Source of the DNA: Desulfosporosinus sp. Sb-LF
GTDB lineage: Bacteria; Bacillota; Desulfitobacteriia; Desulfitobacteriales; Desulfitobacteriaceae
NCBI RefSeq assembly: GCF_004766055.1
Contig: NZ_SPQR01000002.1
Location: 186,001 to 250,000 of the forward strand
Length of the DNA stretch: 64,000 nucleotides
Direction of reading: 5' to 3'
In this document: positions 9,335-18,256 of the stretch, one piece after another
How the letters are laid out: each line of letters opens with the position of its first letter
How positions within the stretch are numbered: position 1 is the stretch's first letter
Notes under the pieces: generated by a model
Databases searched by the model: none
What the model saw: only the letters and a program-made list of their open reading frames with translations
Told to the model about the DNA's origin: nothing
Position numbers and translations under genes: made by a program

Positions 9335-10351
9335 TTAAGCGTAGTGAATCCGCGGATCAATGAACGCATAAAGGAGATCCACGACCAAATTTACCACAAC
9401 ATAGACTGCTGCACTAAGAAGCACTGTTCCCTGTACTAGGGGGAAATCTGAGTGATCAATCGCCATGAACGTTAACGATCCTACACCTGGCCAGGAAAAG
9501 ATCGTCTCTGTAAGGACTGCTCCACCCAGCAGGCTTCCAAACTGTAACCCGATTACCGTGATAATTGGGATCATAGCATTTTTTAAGGTATGTTTCAGGA
9601 TTACAGCCCGCTCACTTAGCCCTTTGGCCCTCGCTGTTCGGACATAGTCCTGACGGATCACTTCGAGCATACTTGAACGTGTCATTCGGGCAATGACTGC
9701 TGTCGAGGATGCCCCAAGAACAACTGCAGGCATAATAATGTGACGAACAGTGTCTCCCAACGCACCCCAATCTCCCGTCTTAAAGCCATGTATGACACTG
9801 TCAATGAGAAAGAACTTCGTATAAACTACCATATCAACTGATGAGCTCAACCGATTACTGGTGGGAAGCCAACCCAAGCGAACTGCAAAAATATCGATGA
9901 AAAGGAGCCCCAGCCAGAAAATTGGCATTGATACGCCAAGCAGGGCTCCTAACATACTCATATAATCCAACGCTGAGTATTGTTTAACCGCTGAGATGAT
10001 CCCTACTGAGATTCCCATGATAGAGGCCAATAACAAAGCTACAACGGTTAGCTCAATCGTTGCTGGAAAGCGTGACGTGATCTCTTTGGTGACAGGCTCC
10101 TTAGTAAACAATGACCTTCCCAAATCCCCAGTCACTGCACCACCGATAAAGTGTCCAAACTGAACATAAAGGGGATCATTTAATCCGAGTTCTTGCCGAA
10201 GTGCTTCTTGTTTTTCCGCCGTGGCATGTTGTCCCAAGATGACTGAAGTGGGGTCGACCGTAAACACATGCAAAACGAGGAAAACTAATAGTGATACTCC
10301 AAAAAGGACTGGGAATAATAGAAATATTCGGCGTATAATGTACCTCAGCAC
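9335..10351 (-). CDS. Dipeptide/oligopeptide ABC transporter, permease B
   Basis: This is the first membrane subunit of a DppB/OppB-type importer. The product begins LRYIIRRIFLLFPVLFGVS, the standard N-terminal membrane segment, continues with HVFTVDPTSVILGQ, and has an EAA loop RTARAKGLSERAVILKHTLKN near residue 225. Six hydrophobic segments are visible. I start at GTG 10351 behind GGAGG rather than 33 bases upstream, which would put a hydrophilic leader before the membrane anchor. It is separated from the binding-protein gene by a perfect hairpin and followed closely by permease C. Confidence 0.92.
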   Translation of the reverse strand: MLRYIIRRIFLLFPVLFGVSLLVFLVLHVFTVDPTSVILGQHATAEKQEALRQELGLNDPLYVQFGHFIGGAVTGDLGRSLFTKEPVTKEITSRFPATIELTVVALLLASIMGISVGIISAVKQYSALDYMSMLGALLGVSMPIFWLGLLFIDIFAVRLGWLPTSNRLSSSVDMVVYTKFFLIDSVIHGFKTGDWGALGDTVRHIIMPAVVLGASSTAVIARMTRSSMLEVIRQDYVRTARAKGLSERAVILKHTLKNAMIPIITVIGLQFGSLLGGAVLTETIFSWPGVGSLTFMAIDHSDFPLVQGTVLLSAAVYVVVNLVVDLLYAFIDPRIHYA

Positions 10352-10370
10352 AATTTTTCCTCCAAACACA

Positions 10371-10396
10371 CTTACCAAGGGCAAGCCCTTGGTAAG
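10371..10396 (-). other. Intercistronic hairpin between dppA-like and dppB-like genes
   Basis: A perfect 12-base stem (10371-10382 with 10385-10396) with a minimal loop lies 24 bases after the binding-protein stop. On the minus strand it is followed by TGTGTTTGGAGG rather than a U-run, so it looks more like an mRNA-stabilising block that protects the upstream message than a full terminator. Confidence 0.7.
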
Positions 10397-10420
10397 TCAG
10401 TAGCATATTTAGATAACCAA

Positions 10421-12007
10421 TTATTTAGTTGCTTTGTCTAACGACTTTAGGAAGTAAACCCCTGTCGGATGGATTTTGAACCCTGTGATACTTTTGCTTG
10501 CAGCAGCCATATCCATTGAGCTACTTATGAATACCCATGGTGCATCTTTGACGAGAATCTCTTGGGCTGCGGTGTAATCCTTGATTCGCTCATTTTTATC
10601 GGAGCTTTGTTGTGCCTTCATGAGTAATTCATCATATTGAGGATTATTGTATTTCGCATCGTTTAAACGGCCATTGCCAATTTGACTAGAGTGGAGTAAG
10701 GCATACAAGAAGTTATCAGGGTCTCCATTATCTCCTGTCCAACCATACAGATAAGCTTCTGCTTTGCCGTTCTTTACATTTTCTTTGTGTTCTTTCCAAG
10801 CCGCAGAGGTGATTTTCACGGTGACCCCAACTTGTTTCAAGTATCCCTGAATCGCCGTGGCCAAGCTATCTCCTCCAACTGAATTGTAAGGGCGTGGATT
10901 TGGATAGCTGATGAGTTCGAAGCTTAAGTTATTATCGTAACCAGCTTCTTTTAAAAGTTGTTTGGCTTTCGCCTGATCAAAGGGGTAAGGTTGCAGATCT
11001 TTGTCATAACCGAAAAGAATTGAAGGCAAGGGTCCGTTAGCTAATGCAGCATTGCCCTTGTAAAGGCTTTTCACCATTTCTTCTCGATTAATAGCCATGG
11101 AAATTGCTTCACGAACTTTAGGATCATTAAAGGGTTTACGGTCTGTGCGCAATCCCATATAGTTGATATTCATTCCCGGAGAAGTGCTAAAGTTAAGTTT
11201 TGTATCAGCTTTTAATTTTTCAACATCATTCGGATCGATGCCATCAATGATATCCACTTCGCCAGCCAAGAGTTTATTGGCTCGTACGGAGTTTTCTTTG
11301 ACCACTTCAAAGACTAGTTTGTCGATTTTCGGCTTGCCATCCCAATAGTCTTTATTGGCTGTGAGAGTGATCTTAGAATCCTTTTCCCAACCAGCAAAAA
11401 CAAATGGGCCTGTGCCAACAGGGTTTGAACCAAAGTCTTTACCGAATTTCTTAATAGCTGTCGGAGAACCCATAGGAGCACTCAACGACATTGCAAGGTT
11501 CAAGAGAAATGGGGCATATGGATTCTTTAGGACAAATTTAACGGTGTTCTCATCCACAGCAACGACTTTGTCCACCATGCCAAGCGTAAAGTCAGCATAA
11601 GGCATGTCAGCCGTTGGATTCGGTGGGAGTTGTCGTTCTACATTAAACTTTACCGCTTCGGCATTAAAGGGCGTTCCGTCGTGGAATTTAACCCCCTTGC
11701 GAAGTTTGAACGTCCACTCTTTTCCATCTGCAGACGTGCTCCATTCTGTTGCTAGAGAAGGTTCTACCTCAGTGGAACCTTCTTTGTATCGTACCAAGGT
11801 GTCAAAAATATTAGCCACAACTTTTGCCGATTCGCCATCCTCAATCATGACTGGGTCTAGGCTGATTGAGTCTGCTCCACGTGCCAAAATCACCGTTTTG
11901 GCTCCTGCGGCCTGGCCTGATCCTGTGGTGGTGGTCCCGCCGCATCCAGTGAGCAAGGTGCTCACTAGAAAAAGGGAGGCGAGAACCCCTGCCAATCTTC
12001 TTCTCAT
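10421..12007 (-). CDS. Peptide-type substrate-binding lipoprotein (family 5)
   Basis: This 528-residue receptor belongs to the DppA/OppA/NikA family. The signal peptide ends in LLTGC (Cys 22). The family motifs SISLDPVMIEDGES, WTFKLRKGVKFHDGTPFNAEAVKFN near residue 95 and the C-terminal IQGYLKQVGV region are visible. ATG 12007 follows AGGAGG and a sigma-A-like promoter lies at 12056-12084. The following two genes encode its permeases, so it is the receptor of that importer. DPDNFLY near residue 435 is common in dipeptide and heme-binding members, but the ligand is not certain. Confidence 0.92.
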   Translation of the reverse strand: MRRRLAGVLASLFLVSTLLTGCGGTTTTGSGQAAGAKTVILARGADSISLDPVMIEDGESAKVVANIFDTLVRYKEGSTEVEPSLATEWSTSADGKEWTFKLRKGVKFHDGTPFNAEAVKFNVERQLPPNPTADMPYADFTLGMVDKVVAVDENTVKFVLKNPYAPFLLNLAMSLSAPMGSPTAIKKFGKDFGSNPVGTGPFVFAGWEKDSKITLTANKDYWDGKPKIDKLVFEVVKENSVRANKLLAGEVDIIDGIDPNDVEKLKADTKLNFSTSPGMNINYMGLRTDRKPFNDPKVREAISMAINREEMVKSLYKGNAALANGPLPSILFGYDKDLQPYPFDQAKAKQLLKEAGYDNNLSFELISYPNPRPYNSVGGDSLATAIQGYLKQVGVTVKITSAAWKEHKENVKNGKAEAYLYGWTGDNGDPDNFLYALLHSSQIGNGRLNDAKYNNPQYDELLMKAQQSSDKNERIKDYTAAQEILVKDAPWVFISSSMDMAAASKSITGFKIHPTGVYFLKSLDKATK

Positions 12008-12055
12008 TCCTTTTCCTCCTTCTGTTAATGGACTATTAAGATCCTGTTAAGATGT

Positions 12056-12084
12056 AATCTATGTATTCTATATACTTAAGTCAA
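12056..12084 (-). promoter_or_regulatory. Promoter of the dpp-like operon
   Basis: TTGACT (12084-12079) and TAGATT (12061-12056) are 17 bases apart on the minus strand, about 50 bases upstream of the binding-protein start. The -35 matches five of six and the -10 four of six consensus bases. Confidence 0.55.
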
Positions 12085-12105
12085 TTCCTGCTTTAAGAAG
12101 CTAGG

Positions 12106-12377
12106 TTATCCTCAAAAATCGTACTTTTTTGTTTTAATTTACGATTATTATACAAATAATCTCATTTGTTATGGTTAATACTAGATTTTAAATGTATCGA
12201 TTATGTCTATATGATAGCACAACATCCTTTTGACCAACTGCTACCGAATCGAGAAATGAAGACTATAAATCATCTAAAGTATAATTAATTTATCCCCCGA
12301 AGTTACACACAGGTAGGTGTGTATAATGTGGATAAGTGTTGTGGATACCCTTAATTAGCTTGAAGATCTGTGGATAA
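12106..12377. promoter_or_regulatory. Cluster of DnaA boxes
   Basis: The plus strand carries TGTGGATAA at 12327-12335 and 12369-12377, exact inverses of the DnaA box TTATCCACA, and TGTGGATAC (one mismatch) at 12340-12348, all in the same orientation within 51 bases. A further TTATCCTCA (one mismatch) lies at 12106-12114 in the opposite orientation, and ATCCACA at 12430-12436. The surroundings are AT-rich. No dnaA, dnaN or rpmH is near, so this is probably an ectopic DnaA-binding cluster rather than the chromosome origin. The rest of the 12085-12477 gap holds no gene I can support. Confidence 0.65.
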
Positions 12378-12477
12378 CGGTGTTGAAAACACATCAACTT
12401 TCTCTGTCTTTGTTAGATGATCAACCGAGATCCACAATAACTCCGTAATACAAGGTACTCAAGGTTAATACAATAAA

Positions 12478-12510
12478 AAGCATTGATCAACTAAACGTCA
12501 ACCAATGCTT
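12478..12510 (-). terminator. Terminator after zinc-ribbon gene
   Basis: Arms AAGCATTG (12478-12485) and CAATGCTT (12503-12510) enclose a 17-base loop; five U residues follow on the minus strand. It ends the fabZ-comF-zinc-ribbon gene group. Confidence 0.65.
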
Positions 12511-12559
12511 GTCAATTCATAATAATTTAATTCAATATACTTATACTTTAGTACTTGAA

Positions 12560-12862
12560 TTAATATTGTTCGCGAGCTGGGCGGTGGTGCTGATAGCACT
12601 CACGGCAGTATACTGGACGATCGGATGTCGGTTGGAAAGGAACTTGAGTTTCTACTCCACAGTCCGCACATACGACGGTAAACATTTCGCGTGATCTTCC
12701 TTCTTGAGAGTTACGGCTTGCTTTGCGTGCGTTACGGCATTCGCGGCAACGTTGTGGTTCATTTTCGAAACCCTTTTCAGCATAGAACTCTTGTTCGCCA
12801 GTTGTAAAAATAAAAGTCGCTCCGCAGTCTTTACATACTAGATCTTTGTCTTCAAAGGCCAT
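12560..12862 (-). CDS. Zinc-ribbon domain protein
   Basis: The 100-residue product carries two zinc-ribbon-like modules: CKDCGATF with CRECRNARK in the N-terminal half (about residues 10-46), and CADCGVETQVPFQPTSDRPV with YCRECY in the C-terminal half. This two-part architecture is a conserved small protein of Firmicutes often labelled a zinc-binding or CxxC protein; I know of no established function. ATG 12862 follows AAGGGG. It lies 63 bases after comFC and before a terminator, and TTATAAT-like sequence in that gap may give it its own promoter. The Cys spacing excludes heme binding (no CxxCH). Confidence 0.8.
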   Translation of the reverse strand: MAFEDKDLVCKDCGATFIFTTGEQEFYAEKGFENEPQRCRECRNARKASRNSQEGRSREMFTVVCADCGVETQVPFQPTSDRPVYCRECYQHHRPAREQY

Positions 12863-12925
12863 GAAAGATATTCCCCTTACGTAAAAAAATGTAATAGGCT
12901 GTGCCCATCCACTGATATTATAACT

Positions 12926-13666
12926 CTATTCACACGAAGGCACAAGTTTTTTTTCTAACCCAGCGGCTAAGCACAAGCCATAAATTTCATGTGCTCCGCT
13001 TTCTCGCAATACTTCTGCCACGGCCTCAAGCGTTGCCCCCGTGGTAGTTACATCATCGACAAGCCACATATTTTGCCCTTTAATATTCCCGGGTTTCCGT
13101 ACTATGAATGCACCTTTTAAGTTGAGCAGACGTTCCTGGCGGGAAAGAAGAACTTGAGATGATGTTGGCTCTATTCTCTCAACTCCTGGGATTATCGGCA
13201 ATCCCAATTCCCAGTGCAACATCGAAGCAATAACTTCTGCCTGATTAAAGCCTCGTTCCATTAAACGAGCTGCGTGCATTGGCACAGCCACTACCCCTTC
13301 GACGGGAGGTAGCTGATTAATGGCCCAATTTGAAAAAGGCCGAGCAATTTCAAGCAAGCGTCGAGGCTGTGCTTTGAATTTGACAGCATGAATAAACTCC
13401 CTTAATCCTCCGGAGTAATGTCCCCAGGCCACAATTCGATCAAGCTGTTTCGGCCCCTTTCCAGCTCCACAGTCGAGACAAAGAATATCCTCTGACATAA
13501 TTAATTTCCCGCACCCCCTACACCGACCGAGTTCGGGGTGAAGATAGTTTATCGTGCAAGATGGGCAAATTGGTCCGCGCTCCACGCCACAAAATGCGCA
13601 AGCTCGTTCGTCCGCATACCAAAGAGCACGGGTGATTTTGGTTGCTTCCTTCCAAAACCTCTTCAA
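12926..13666 (-). CDS. comFC: ComFC-like phosphoribosyltransferase-domain protein
   Basis: ComFC is needed for natural DNA uptake in Bacillus and has a phosphoribosyltransferase-like fold. The 246-residue protein starts with a Cys-rich zinc segment (CAFCGVERGPICPSC, then CRGCGKLIM and CLDCG) and ends with the PRPP-binding-like loop WLVDDVTTTGATLEA near residue 205. GHYSGGLREFIHAVKF is the family signature. Start is TTG 13666 behind AAAGGAG, five bases after comFA, so the two are translationally linked. Presence of the pair suggests a DNA uptake machine, though comE genes are not in the window. Confidence 0.9.
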   Translation of the reverse strand: MKRFWKEATKITRALWYADERACAFCGVERGPICPSCTINYLHPELGRCRGCGKLIMSEDILCLDCGAGKGPKQLDRIVAWGHYSGGLREFIHAVKFKAQPRRLLEIARPFSNWAINQLPPVEGVVAVPMHAARLMERGFNQAEVIASMLHWELGLPIIPGVERIEPTSSQVLLSRQERLLNLKGAFIVRKPGNIKGQNMWLVDDVTTTGATLEAVAEVLRESGAHEIYGLCLAAGLEKKLVPSCE

Positions 13667-13671
13667 GTCGC

Positions 13672-15405
13672 CTAGCTCCTTTCTTCTCCCGTATCAATGA
13701 GCCCCAACTCTAAGGCGCGCTTATTTTGCTCCTCAATCCATCGAATCGCTGTACGCATGGCTGGTGTCATACTTTTAGACATAAATATGACCTTTCCTTG
13801 AGGGTTTTCTCGGGTTCGACCTACCCTTCCTGCCATTTGCACTAAAGCGCGTTCATCGAAAACAGTATGATCTGCGGCGAGAACGACCACTTGAATTCCT
13901 GATAACGTAATACCTCGTTCCAAAATAGTTGTGCTCACAAAAAGATCATATTCACCCTGACGCAACTGCTCAATTTTGTTCAAACGTCCAGGGTCTGCAC
14001 TGTAGCTGCCGTCAACACACCAATGCTGAAATCGTCGTTGAAAGCATTTAATCCAAGAGTCGATCCAAGAAATCTTCGGGACGAAGACCATCACCGGCCC
14101 TTGTATCCTCAATGCTTCGATTTGAACTGCTAATTCTCCTGTACACTCATTAGGCTCTAAAGCATGACGAATTCTTTTCCATATCGGAACTGGCAAAGGG
14201 TTGCGATGATGACGTGCCGGTAGACGGATAAGCCGCATTTTACCTTGTTGAACCTTCTTTAACCCTTCAGGTGAGGGGGTCGCCGTTAAGTAGAGTATCT
14301 TTCCGCCTTGGCGCAAAGCATAGTGTAATCCCCACTCTAGAGCACGATTTCCATGATAGGGAAAGGCATCCATCTCATCCATAAAAATTACATCAAAGGC
14401 CTTCCAAAACCTTAATACTTGGTGTGTGGTCGCTAACACTAGCCCCCCAATTTGATACTTTACCGGGGTTGTCCCTGTTAAAACTTGAAACGGATAATCT
14501 GGAAAGTCTCGTAGAAATCTCGGTACAACGTCATGAATGACATCCTGGCGAGGCGCTGCAAAAAGCACAGATTTACCCTGCTGCAATGCCCATGCAGCAG
14601 ACGGAAAACATACCTCGGTTTTTCCTGCTCCACACGCAGCCCAGAGAAGTGCCATTTCTTCAGTTGGATGTTTTATAAATTCAAACACTTGGTCACTCGC
14701 CAAACTCTGGGCTGACGTTAATTTCCAGTGTGGCTGGAAAAACACCTCAGATGGGCCATCCAAGAGTGAGCGATGATCGCGATAAAGCACGTCCAAAGAA
14801 GAGCTTGCTCCGATACTCTCACAGCTACGACACGTTGCGGCCATCCCGTAAAGACTTGGCCACTCTTCCACATCCTTCTCCCCACATCGTTGACACTGCC
14901 AACTTCTTCCCTGCGCTTTCACAGATGGAACCCACTGCGCCCTTCCCTGTTGCACATTAAGGTGAGCGAATTTGGTAATCTCTTCATTATCAATTTTAAG
15001 TTCTCGGGCGATTCCGTGAAGATCCCCGTTTGAAAGTTGCCGTCCTAAGACAAGTTGATTGAACGCCTTTCTAACCTGGTTATCTTGATAACCATTTCGA
15101 TCCTTATTCAATAATTCTTGAGGGATCAGCGTTGGCCGACTGATTTCCTCCCAGGCAAAGTCCAGTGTATTCCAGCCAAATACTTTAAGTATCTTGAGAA
15201 TTTCTGTCTGTGTTTCCCTCCGGGTAGACCTATGCCAAAAACTAAAGTGTTTCCCCCTATTTAGCCGCTCCTGGACGACCTGAATGGCTGCCAAAGGAAG
15301 AGGGGTATTCAGAACACTTATCACACCCAAATCCAGCTTGTCCCTCTCTAAAAACGGAGAAAAACTGACGTCACCGTTTTCATTCAACGTCAGGAAAAAG
15401 TTCAT
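13672..15405 (-). CDS. comFA: ComFA-like DNA translocation helicase
   Basis: ComFA is a superfamily 2 ATPase that powers inward movement of transforming single-stranded DNA. The 577-residue product has a zinc finger (CQRCG ... CRSCES, about residues 172-198), Walker A AACGAGKTEVC near 260, Walker B FMDEMDAFP near 345, motif III YLTATPSP and motif VI QMAGRVGRTRENPQG near 530. An N-terminal extension of about 170 residues before the zinc finger is longer and less familiar. ATG 15405 follows AGGGAGG and overlaps the upstream small gene by 26 bases. DEMD replaces the commoner DEVD. Confidence 0.92.
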   Translation of the reverse strand: MNFFLTLNENGDVSFSPFLERDKLDLGVISVLNTPLPLAAIQVVQERLNRGKHFSFWHRSTRRETQTEILKILKVFGWNTLDFAWEEISRPTLIPQELLNKDRNGYQDNQVRKAFNQLVLGRQLSNGDLHGIARELKIDNEEITKFAHLNVQQGRAQWVPSVKAQGRSWQCQRCGEKDVEEWPSLYGMAATCRSCESIGASSSLDVLYRDHRSLLDGPSEVFFQPHWKLTSAQSLASDQVFEFIKHPTEEMALLWAACGAGKTEVCFPSAAWALQQGKSVLFAAPRQDVIHDVVPRFLRDFPDYPFQVLTGTTPVKYQIGGLVLATTHQVLRFWKAFDVIFMDEMDAFPYHGNRALEWGLHYALRQGGKILYLTATPSPEGLKKVQQGKMRLIRLPARHHRNPLPVPIWKRIRHALEPNECTGELAVQIEALRIQGPVMVFVPKISWIDSWIKCFQRRFQHWCVDGSYSADPGRLNKIEQLRQGEYDLFVSTTILERGITLSGIQVVVLAADHTVFDERALVQMAGRVGRTRENPQGKVIFMSKSMTPAMRTAIRWIEEQNKRALELGLIDTGEERS

Positions 15406-15844
15406 ACGCTTCTCCCTCCCTGTGGTTACTCCCGCTCAAGGGAGTTATCTCGCCTTCCACATCGCAATTAACGTAAAGCGAGGATTCGTAAATTTCCATT
15501 TCCGGGAATCGACGTTGGAGACAAGATATGTAAATCTCATTTGATTGAGATACCATGCCTTGATGAACACAAACACTGATCCACAATGGGACCCTCAATT
15601 TTCTACTCAGCCTAGGTAATTCCTTTTGCAGATGCAAAAATTGCTTCTCCAAATCGCTATTTCCTAAGTTCAAGTCCGATTCACGGTAATAAACATAGTT
15701 TAAATTATGCGTTCGACTGCCAAGTCCTTCTTTCCATGTTTTAAGGAAAACTTGCCATTTGTACGGGATATTCCATTCAAGGGGTGAATCCATGATCCAC
15801 AAAAGAATGCCCAAAATCAACACAACTCCCGGTAAAAACGTCAT
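15380..15844 (-). CDS. Hypothetical protein with N-terminal membrane segment
   Basis: I do not recognise this 154-residue protein. One hydrophobic segment at residues 3-17 would anchor it with most of the chain outside or inside the membrane. The rest is mixed, with a segment LEKQFLHLQKELPRLSRKL that could form a helix and LRVPLWISVCVHQG that looks like a core strand. ATG 15844 follows GGAGG and the gene overlaps comFA, so it is probably real and co-transcribed with the competence genes. It might be an accessory membrane protein of the cluster; that is inference from position only. Confidence 0.65.
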   Translation of the reverse strand: MTFLPGVVLILGILLWIMDSPLEWNIPYKWQVFLKTWKEGLGSRTHNLNYVYYRESDLNLGNSDLEKQFLHLQKELPRLSRKLRVPLWISVCVHQGMVSQSNEIYISCLQRRFPEMEIYESSLYVNCDVEGEITPLSGSNHREGEAYELFPDVE

Positions 15845-15867
15845 AAAACTCGCCTCCTACTCCCAAC

Positions 15868-17688
15868 CTATGTTTTTGCTAGGGGTTGCGTGAGTTGTCT
15901 TTGGCGGGCATATTCAGCTAGGAGCCTGATATGTTGAGAGGGTTTAAAATCTCGGTAACCTTGCCACAGCAACCGATCAGTTGAAGAGAGGATGACCACT
16001 CTCCCTTCAATTCTTCGCGGAACATCTTCAACCCAGTGATAGAGACTATTGGCTGTTTCGGGGTGTGTTCGCCTCTGTACCTCCGCAGCCTCCCAAACAA
16101 CTGATTGTGCCCATTCGTATGCTGCCAGGTCAAGCGGTTGCCAGCTTAGCACCTCCTCTACAGCCTTCAATCCAATCTCCGTCTTTCCCCACCGAAGTAA
16201 GAATTCAGCTTGCTCTCGCCGCGGTCTGATTTGCGTCTGATCCCAGGATAAACTCGTATTCCAAAGTTCAATACTTCGTCCAGGATCCTTTTCACCCAAT
16301 TCAACAGCCTTCGTATTCCAGGACCGTTCTCTCTCTAAGAGTGTTGGATTCAAAAGGACGCTTCCACAAAACAAACACATGATTAGACTTAAAAGAAGCA
16401 TCCCTCTGTTCCAAATATCCGAAACTAAGGTATTCGTCATAAAGAGATAGCGAGGATGTTTAACTCTTTTTCGGATGCTCCCGAAAATCATCCAAAATAA
16501 AAAGCCCAGCGAGCTAAACGAAAAATCCGCATCTACCAAACTATGTAGTACCAAAAACGCCAAAGCACTCCACGCCCGAGCCTGTGCCTTAATTTCTTTG
16601 AGTTCCACCTCTGATTTCCATAGTACACGGTTCCCCCAAGTCTTCAAGATCTGAATTAACGTGAAAACACCCCAGATCACCGCACATATGATTCCGGGAG
16701 CACCCTGGTTTAGAAGGACATTGATTAAACTCGAATGTGGATCTGCCGTCCAATAAGGAAAGCGTTGAATCGTGGGAAAAGCCAGCCACCCTCCTGCTTG
16801 AGGCAGACCCTTAGCGTTCCAGGCTAAACTAAGCCCATCCTTATAATAGACCAACCGTTCCTGCCAACTCGTCGAAGTAAGGCCCCATGACATTAGGTTC
16901 TCCCAGGCCGTTCTATTAAAGAAAACGATGAAAACCATTCCGGCAATTCCCAGAGAAATCACCCATAGCCTTCCTAAATAGACACCTAATAGCTTCTTCT
17001 TCACATGAAATCTCTGATTCAAGGCCAGCGAAAAAGGCTTGTGGCTCGTTCGAATCCACAGGAGAAGCTGTTGGCCCGTCAAAACGGCTAAAAACAAGCC
17101 GACTCCAGCTCTCGAGCCTGTTCCCAGTAGAGAAATCCCCAGGAATATTTGAGCTGGCTTCCTACGTGAGTAAACCAAAAGCACTGCTCCTAAAAAAGCG
17201 GCTGTAGCATTGGGGTATCCAAAGACAGAACTTAATCTTCCCGCTACTTTACTCACCCAAGGAACCCACCCAAGGATAGCGACAACAATCGCCACCCATT
17301 CCACACGTTGTGCTAAAAGTTTCTTAGCTAATTCATCCGAGGAGATCTGAACCCCAAGCCGATAAATGAACCAGAAAATCCCCCAACGTAAGGCTTCAAG
17401 TAATCCGTCCTTAACCCTGACGGGGTGAATTACCCCTAATACAGAAAAAAGTATCATCCCTAGAAGCAAAAAATCGGTCAGGCCAAACGCAGAATTCTTT
17501 TCCGCAATAAAAACGAATTTATGATTTAGGTGAGATAGCAACACGTAACTCGACAAAGCAAATCCAAAAATCATTAATTCCTGCGGAAAATATAGACCAT
17601 GGATGACACTCAGGGCAAGAAAAAGAGCTAGGAGATCTGCTGTTTTGCTCCTAGCTCTGCTGACTTGATGTAACGTTGATTCAATCAC
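15868..17688 (-). CDS. O-antigen ligase/polymerase-like membrane protein
   Basis: This 606-residue protein has about ten hydrophobic segments in its first 440 residues, followed by a soluble, helix-rich tail that resembles tetratricopeptide repeats (AEFLLRWGKTEIGLKAVEEV). The motif RLSSVFGYPNATAAFLG near residue 150 and GTGSRAGVGLFLAVL near 190 are typical of the Wzy_C/O-antigen ligase family, which joins or polymerises surface glycans. Start is GTG 17688, sharing one base with the fabZ stop (TAGTG). A divergent glycosyltransferase lies just beyond fabZ, consistent with a role in surface polysaccharide. The acceptor and donor are unknown. Confidence 0.8.
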   Translation of the reverse strand: MIESTLHQVSRARSKTADLLALFLALSVIHGLYFPQELMIFGFALSSYVLLSHLNHKFVFIAEKNSAFGLTDFLLLGMILFSVLGVIHPVRVKDGLLEALRWGIFWFIYRLGVQISSDELAKKLLAQRVEWVAIVVAILGWVPWVSKVAGRLSSVFGYPNATAAFLGAVLLVYSRRKPAQIFLGISLLGTGSRAGVGLFLAVLTGQQLLLWIRTSHKPFSLALNQRFHVKKKLLGVYLGRLWVISLGIAGMVFIVFFNRTAWENLMSWGLTSTSWQERLVYYKDGLSLAWNAKGLPQAGGWLAFPTIQRFPYWTADPHSSLINVLLNQGAPGIICAVIWGVFTLIQILKTWGNRVLWKSEVELKEIKAQARAWSALAFLVLHSLVDADFSFSSLGFLFWMIFGSIRKRVKHPRYLFMTNTLVSDIWNRGMLLLSLIMCLFCGSVLLNPTLLERERSWNTKAVELGEKDPGRSIELWNTSLSWDQTQIRPRREQAEFLLRWGKTEIGLKAVEEVLSWQPLDLAAYEWAQSVVWEAAEVQRRTHPETANSLYHWVEDVPRRIEGRVVILSSTDRLLWQGYRDFKPSQHIRLLAEYARQRQLTQPLAKT

Positions 17689-18125
17689 TACGCAAGGGTC
17701 TTTCGCTCTAGGAAGAATTTAAGGGTACCTTCTGCGACTAAGGCATCCCCAACATACGCTTTGCCCTGAGCGACAGCAAACGATTTGCGTAGTTTTACAA
17801 GATCCAATTCCAAGCGAAGCTGATCTCCGGGAATCACTTGCCGTTTAAATTTAACGTCGTCTAAACCAGCAAATAAACCCAAGAAGCCCGCATACTCCGG
17901 CAATTTAAGGATAGCTACTGCCCCAACCTGGGCTAGTGCTTCCATGATCAGAACCCCTGGCATAATAGGGTGCCCTGGAAAGTGCCCTTGAAAAAAAGGT
18001 TCATTGATGGTGACATTCTTGATTCCGACCGCCCTTTTTCCTTCTTCCAATTCTATGATACGATCTACCAGAAGAAAAGGATAACGATGAGGAACAATCT
18101 CCTGAATTTCTTGGCTCTGAAGCAT
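17688..18125 (-). CDS. fabZ: 3-hydroxyacyl-ACP dehydratase FabZ
   Basis: FabZ removes water from 3-hydroxyacyl-ACP in each round of fatty-acid synthesis. The 145-residue hot-dog-fold protein shows the family motif [12 protein letters not shown] (residues 11-22), the catalytic His in [16 protein letters not shown] near 47 and the catalytic Glu in MEALAQVG near 61. I start at ATG 18125 behind AAGGAGG; the longer frame upstream has no resemblance to the family. It heads an operon with the O-antigen-ligase-like gene rather than with other fab genes, which is unusual, and is divergent from a glycosyltransferase gene. Confidence 0.95.
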   Translation of the reverse strand: MLQSQEIQEIVPHRYPFLLVDRIIELEEGKRAVGIKNVTINEPFFQGHFPGHPIMPGVLIMEALAQVGAVAILKLPEYAGFLGLFAGLDDVKFKRQVIPGDQLRLELDLVKLRKSFAVAQGKAYVGDALVAEGTLKFFLERKTLA

Positions 18126-18256
18126 AAAACTCCTCCTTAAATCTATCCATCTGCGACTTGCAGATAGGTACCCGTTTGTCTTATGATTGGAGATAGGTAT
18201 TTTCCTACTCGCACATAGTATAACCAAGTTTAAGTCTGAAGGGAAGATAGCATTGC

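Noticed and set aside
12300-12440. Chromosome origin (oriC) because of the DnaA boxes
   Set aside because: No dnaA, dnaN, rpmH or parAB genes are near and gene direction does not change here, so I report only a DnaA-box cluster.
18150-18210. Direct repeat AGATAGGTA (twice) between fabZ and the glycosyltransferase gene as an operator
   Set aside because: Two short copies without symmetry or a known binding protein are not enough to call a site.
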